Shown here piece by piece: positions 7,102 to 8,897 of a stretch of DNA of 8,897 nucleotides. Both the position numbers and the translations under genes were made by a program. The stretch's first letter is position 1. Each line of letters begins with the position of its first letter. Below the pieces are notes generated by a model. The model searched no databases, had not been told where the DNA came from, and saw only the letters and a program-made list of their open reading frames with translations. The DNA is from an uncultured Clostridia bacterium (GTDB lineage Bacteria; Bacillota; Clostridia; Saccharofermentanales; Saccharofermentanaceae), in the NCBI GenBank assembly GCA_946545505.1, contig CAMNNN010000051.1, positions 1 through 8,897 on the forward strand. The letters run 5' to 3'.

Positions 7102-7504
7102 GAACAGAGCCGAGATTGTCGGCGATGAGATGAGAAAGGTAATGCAGGATATAATCAGCAACGAGCTGAAGGACCCCAGGGTCCCCATGCTTACTTCGGT
7201 CACGCAGGTCAAGATGACCCGTGACCTGTCTCATGCGACAGTTTTTATCTCTGTGTTCGGAAATGAACACGATAAGGAAGAAGCATTGGCTGCCATAGAC
7301 GGCGCCAACGGCTTCATCCGTTTCCAGATGTGTAAGAGAATCAATCTGCGTCTGGCTCCCGAGCTTCACTTCAAGCTGGATAACACACTCGATGAGGCAG
7401 CCCGTATGGACGCCATCATCGACAGGGTCAAGGCTGAAGATAAGGCGAAGAGGGAAGAACTCGGTATAGCTGACGAGGATGAGGTTGCCGAAGAAGAGGA
7501 CTGA
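7094..7504 (+). CDS. rbfA: 30S ribosome-binding factor RbfA
   Basis: RbfA is a KH-like protein that binds the 30S subunit and helps mature the 16S rRNA 5' end; it is linked to cold adaptation. The 136-residue product shows the family pattern: an N-terminal helix rich in basic residues ([21 protein letters not shown]), then [33 protein letters not shown] (about 24-56). The closing core is [20 protein letters not shown], followed by helix [11 protein letters not shown] and an acidic tail (EDEVAEEED). The ATG overlaps the infB stop by 8 bases, with GAGG (7081-7084) 9 bases upstream, so translation is probably coupled to infB. The acidic-tail codons also carry the ribosome binding site of the next gene. 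Confidence 0.95.
   Translation: MRRNRAEIVGDEMRKVMQDIISNELKDPRVPMLTSVTQVKMTRDLSHATVFISVFGNEHDKEEALAAIDGANGFIRFQMCKRINLRLAPELHFKLDNTLDEAARMDAIIDRVKAEDKAKREELGIADEDEVAEEED
7495..7500 (+). promoter_or_regulatory. Ribosome binding site for the nrnA-like gene, inside rbfA
   Basis: AGAGGA, within the last codons of rbfA, ends 7 bases before the ATG at 7508. A competing AAGGTG (7527-7532) lies 8 bases before the in-frame ATG at 7541. Confidence 0.55.
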
Positions 7505-7507
7505 GTA

Positions 7508-8560
7508 ATGAAAGAGCTTTACTTCGAAGGTGCATCGCGTATGGCGAAGATCATCATAGATAAGATTGATGATCTTAAGAAGACAGACGGAGCCGTACTG
7601 GTTTTCCCTCATAAGAGCGTTGACGGAGACTGCGTAGGGTCTTCATGTGCCATGGTCTCTATCATAAGAAACCTTGGCGGCAACGCATGGGTATGCATGC
7701 CCGAAGAGCTTCCGTCCAATATGTCTTTTCTGGATGTTGATGATCTTCTGTTCTATCCTCAGGAGAACTTCATCAGAGGCGACCTTCTCGTTCACGGTAA
7801 GCGTTATGAGACTGCTTTCTCCGTGGACTGCTCAGAAGGCCACAGGATGGGCGAGAACTGTGAGATCTTCGAATACTACGAAGACAGTCTCGACGTTGAT
7901 CATCACGAAGTAACACACCTGTCGGCTCCTCTTAAATGGATCGAGCCCGGTGCGTCTTCCGCGTGCGAGATGGTCTTCTATGTGGCCGAGCGTATAGCCG
8001 AGTTTACAGGTAAGTCCATAAGCGGCGTCATTGACACAAGAAGCGCGAAATGCCTCATGGCAGGCATCGTCACTGACACGGGAAGATTTACTTACACCAA
8101 CACTAAGCCTGAGACACTCGAGACAGCAGGCATCCTCATGGAACTCGGAGGCAATATAACCGAGGTCTGCTATAACCTGTTCGATCTTAAGACTCCTTCC
8201 GAGTTCGCGATCTCATCTGCGGCTTGTTCTTCTGCAAGATTCTACTGCGACGGCAAGCTCGCGATAGTAACCGTTACTTCTGAGATGTTCGAGAAGTATC
8301 ACGCCAATACCGACGAGATATCCGATGTGGTATCGAGACTTCGTGATGTAGGCGGAGTCGAGTTCGCGTGTGTGTTAAGAGAGACTGATAAGGACACCGT
8401 AAGAGGCAACTTAAGATCCAAGACGGATTTTGATTGTTCCATATTCGCCGAGAAATACGGCGGCGGCGGTCACAAGAGAGCCGCAGGTTTCACTGTAAAG
8501 GGAAGAGATATTAACGATCTTGCCGAAGAGATCATAAGTGAGGCTTCTGCTGTATTATGA
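7508..8560 (+). CDS. nrnA: DHH/DHHA1 family phosphoesterase, NrnA-like (oligoribonuclease / pAp phosphatase)
   Basis: Family members are cytoplasmic, Mn-dependent phosphoesterases; Bacillus subtilis NrnA degrades short oligoribonucleotides and removes the 3' phosphate of pAp. The 350-residue protein shows the DHH-domain metal motifs HKSVDGD (35-41), D107 in SVDCSE, DHH (131-133) and D190 in TDTGRF. After these comes a DHHA1 substrate-binding domain with GGGGHKRAAGF (318-328). All catalytic motifs are intact. The gene begins 3 bases after rbfA stops and ends in an ATGA overlap with truB, the standard place for this family in Firmicutes. The start at 7508 has a good ribosome binding site. The ATG at 7541 would give a protein 11 residues shorter, with the first motif nearer the usual distance from the N-terminus. 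Some DHH relatives cleave cyclic dinucleotide products, so exact substrate is inferred. Confidence 0.9.
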   Translation: MKELYFEGASRMAKIIIDKIDDLKKTDGAVLVFPHKSVDGDCVGSSCAMVSIIRNLGGNAWVCMPEELPSNMSFLDVDDLLFYPQENFIRGDLLVHGKRYETAFSVDCSEGHRMGENCEIFEYYEDSLDVDHHEVTHLSAPLKWIEPGASSACEMVFYVAERIAEFTGKSISGVIDTRSAKCLMAGIVTDTGRFTYTNTKPETLETAGILMELGGNITEVCYNLFDLKTPSEFAISSAACSSARFYCDGKLAIVTVTSEMFEKYHANTDEISDVVSRLRDVGGVEFACVLRETDKDTVRGNLRSKTDFDCSIFAEKYGGGGHKRAAGFTVKGRDINDLAEEIISEASAVL

Positions 8561-8897
8561 TTCCTGACGGCATCATCCTTCTCGACAAGAAGAAGGGCAT
8601 CACATCGATGGCTTCGGATAACTTCATCAAGCGTCTTGCCGGTACCCGTAAGGTCGGTCACAGCGGCACGTTAGATCCGTTCGCGACAGGACTTCTTCCT
8701 GTGTTTACAGGTAAGGCACTTAAGGTGATGCGCTATACCGACGACTACGATAAGGCTTACGACTGCACATGTGTATTCGGAGTAAGTACGACTACCATGG
8801 ACCCGGAAGGCGAAGTGGTGGAGAAGAAGACACTTACGGGTTCTGAAGAAGAGTTCGCGGCTATACGTGATGCTTTCGCCGAGCTTAAGAAGATCAC
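8557..8897 (+). CDS. truB: tRNA pseudouridine(55) synthase TruB (3' end beyond window)
   Basis: TruB converts U55 to pseudouridine in the T-loop of tRNAs. The frame is open from ATG 8557 to the window edge (113 complete codons), covering the N-terminal part of the catalytic domain. It starts MIPDGIILLDKKKGITS and has the signature RKVGHSGTLDPFATGLLPV (31-49). D40 corresponds to the catalytic aspartate, and KAYDC (66-70) carries the conserved active-site tyrosine. FGVSTTTMDPEGEVV (74-88) matches the family segment after it. The start overlaps the preceding stop as ATGA. GTGAGG (8538-8543) is a weak, distant ribosome binding site, so coupled translation is likely. The C-terminal half of the protein lies outside the window. 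Confidence 0.95.
   Translation, partial: MIPDGIILLDKKKGITSMASDNFIKRLAGTRKVGHSGTLDPFATGLLPVFTGKALKVMRYTDDYDKAYDCTCVFGVSTTTMDPEGEVVEKKTLTGSEEEFAAIRDAFAELKKI

Noticed and set aside
6316..7212. Long open frame (298 codons) on the - strand across infB and rbfA
   Set aside because: It lies fully antisense to two clearly conserved genes, its translation shows no recognisable domain, and the strong codon bias of infB naturally leaves the opposite strand free of stops.
1..8897. Search for a novel defence, mobile or biosynthetic system
   Set aside because: Apart from the short unidentified gene end at 1-98, every coding region is a recognised housekeeping gene in conserved order; no transposase, integrase, direct-repeat array, attachment site or tRNA was seen.

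Overview
The window is a stretch of bacterial core genome, and every gene reads on the + strand. Family content and order (rimP, nusA, ylxR, ylxQ, infB, rbfA, DHH phosphoesterase, truB), AGGAGG-type ribosome binding sites, U-tailed intrinsic terminators, a NusA without C-terminal acidic repeats and the ylxR/ylxQ pair all point to a Firmicute. A Clostridia-type organism of moderate GC is the best guess. Genus cannot be fixed from this sequence.

Layout: positions 1-98 hold the last 31 codons of an unidentified upstream gene, followed by a stem-loop (122-155) that looks like its terminator. Positions 178-1914 encode a full-length adenine deaminase (purine salvage) starting at GTG. A compact intergenic region (1915-2038) then carries a near-consensus sigma-A promoter (1928-1956). 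Directly downstream, inside the predicted transcript, lies a strong intrinsic terminator (1984-2014). From 2039 to the window end runs one tightly packed operon: rimP, nusA, ylxR (rnpM), ylxQ, infB, rbfA, nrnA-like and the 5' part of truB. Several of these genes overlap, and I see no convincing terminator or promoter inside the operon.

The operon links transcription elongation and termination (NusA), 30S subunit maturation (RimP, RbfA), translation initiation (IF2), RNase P modulation (YlxR/RnpM), an L7Ae-type RNA-binding protein (YlxQ), nanoRNA/pAp turnover (NrnA-like) and tRNA U55 pseudouridylation (TruB). The terminator between the promoter and rimP suggests attenuation, plausibly NusA autoregulation as described for the equivalent Bacillus subtilis operon. 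Within the operon, nusA and infB stand out: each has a short gap, a strong Shine-Dalgarno sequence and strongly biased codons, while their neighbours are translationally overlapped and less biased.

I found no mobile element, CRISPR array, tRNA, rRNA or new defence-like system. The points worth a second look are the promoter-terminator arrangement before rimP, the RGG-like and KKTT repeat segments in the long N-terminal extension of IF2, the Cys4 pattern in YlxR, and the codon-bias mosaic within one operon.
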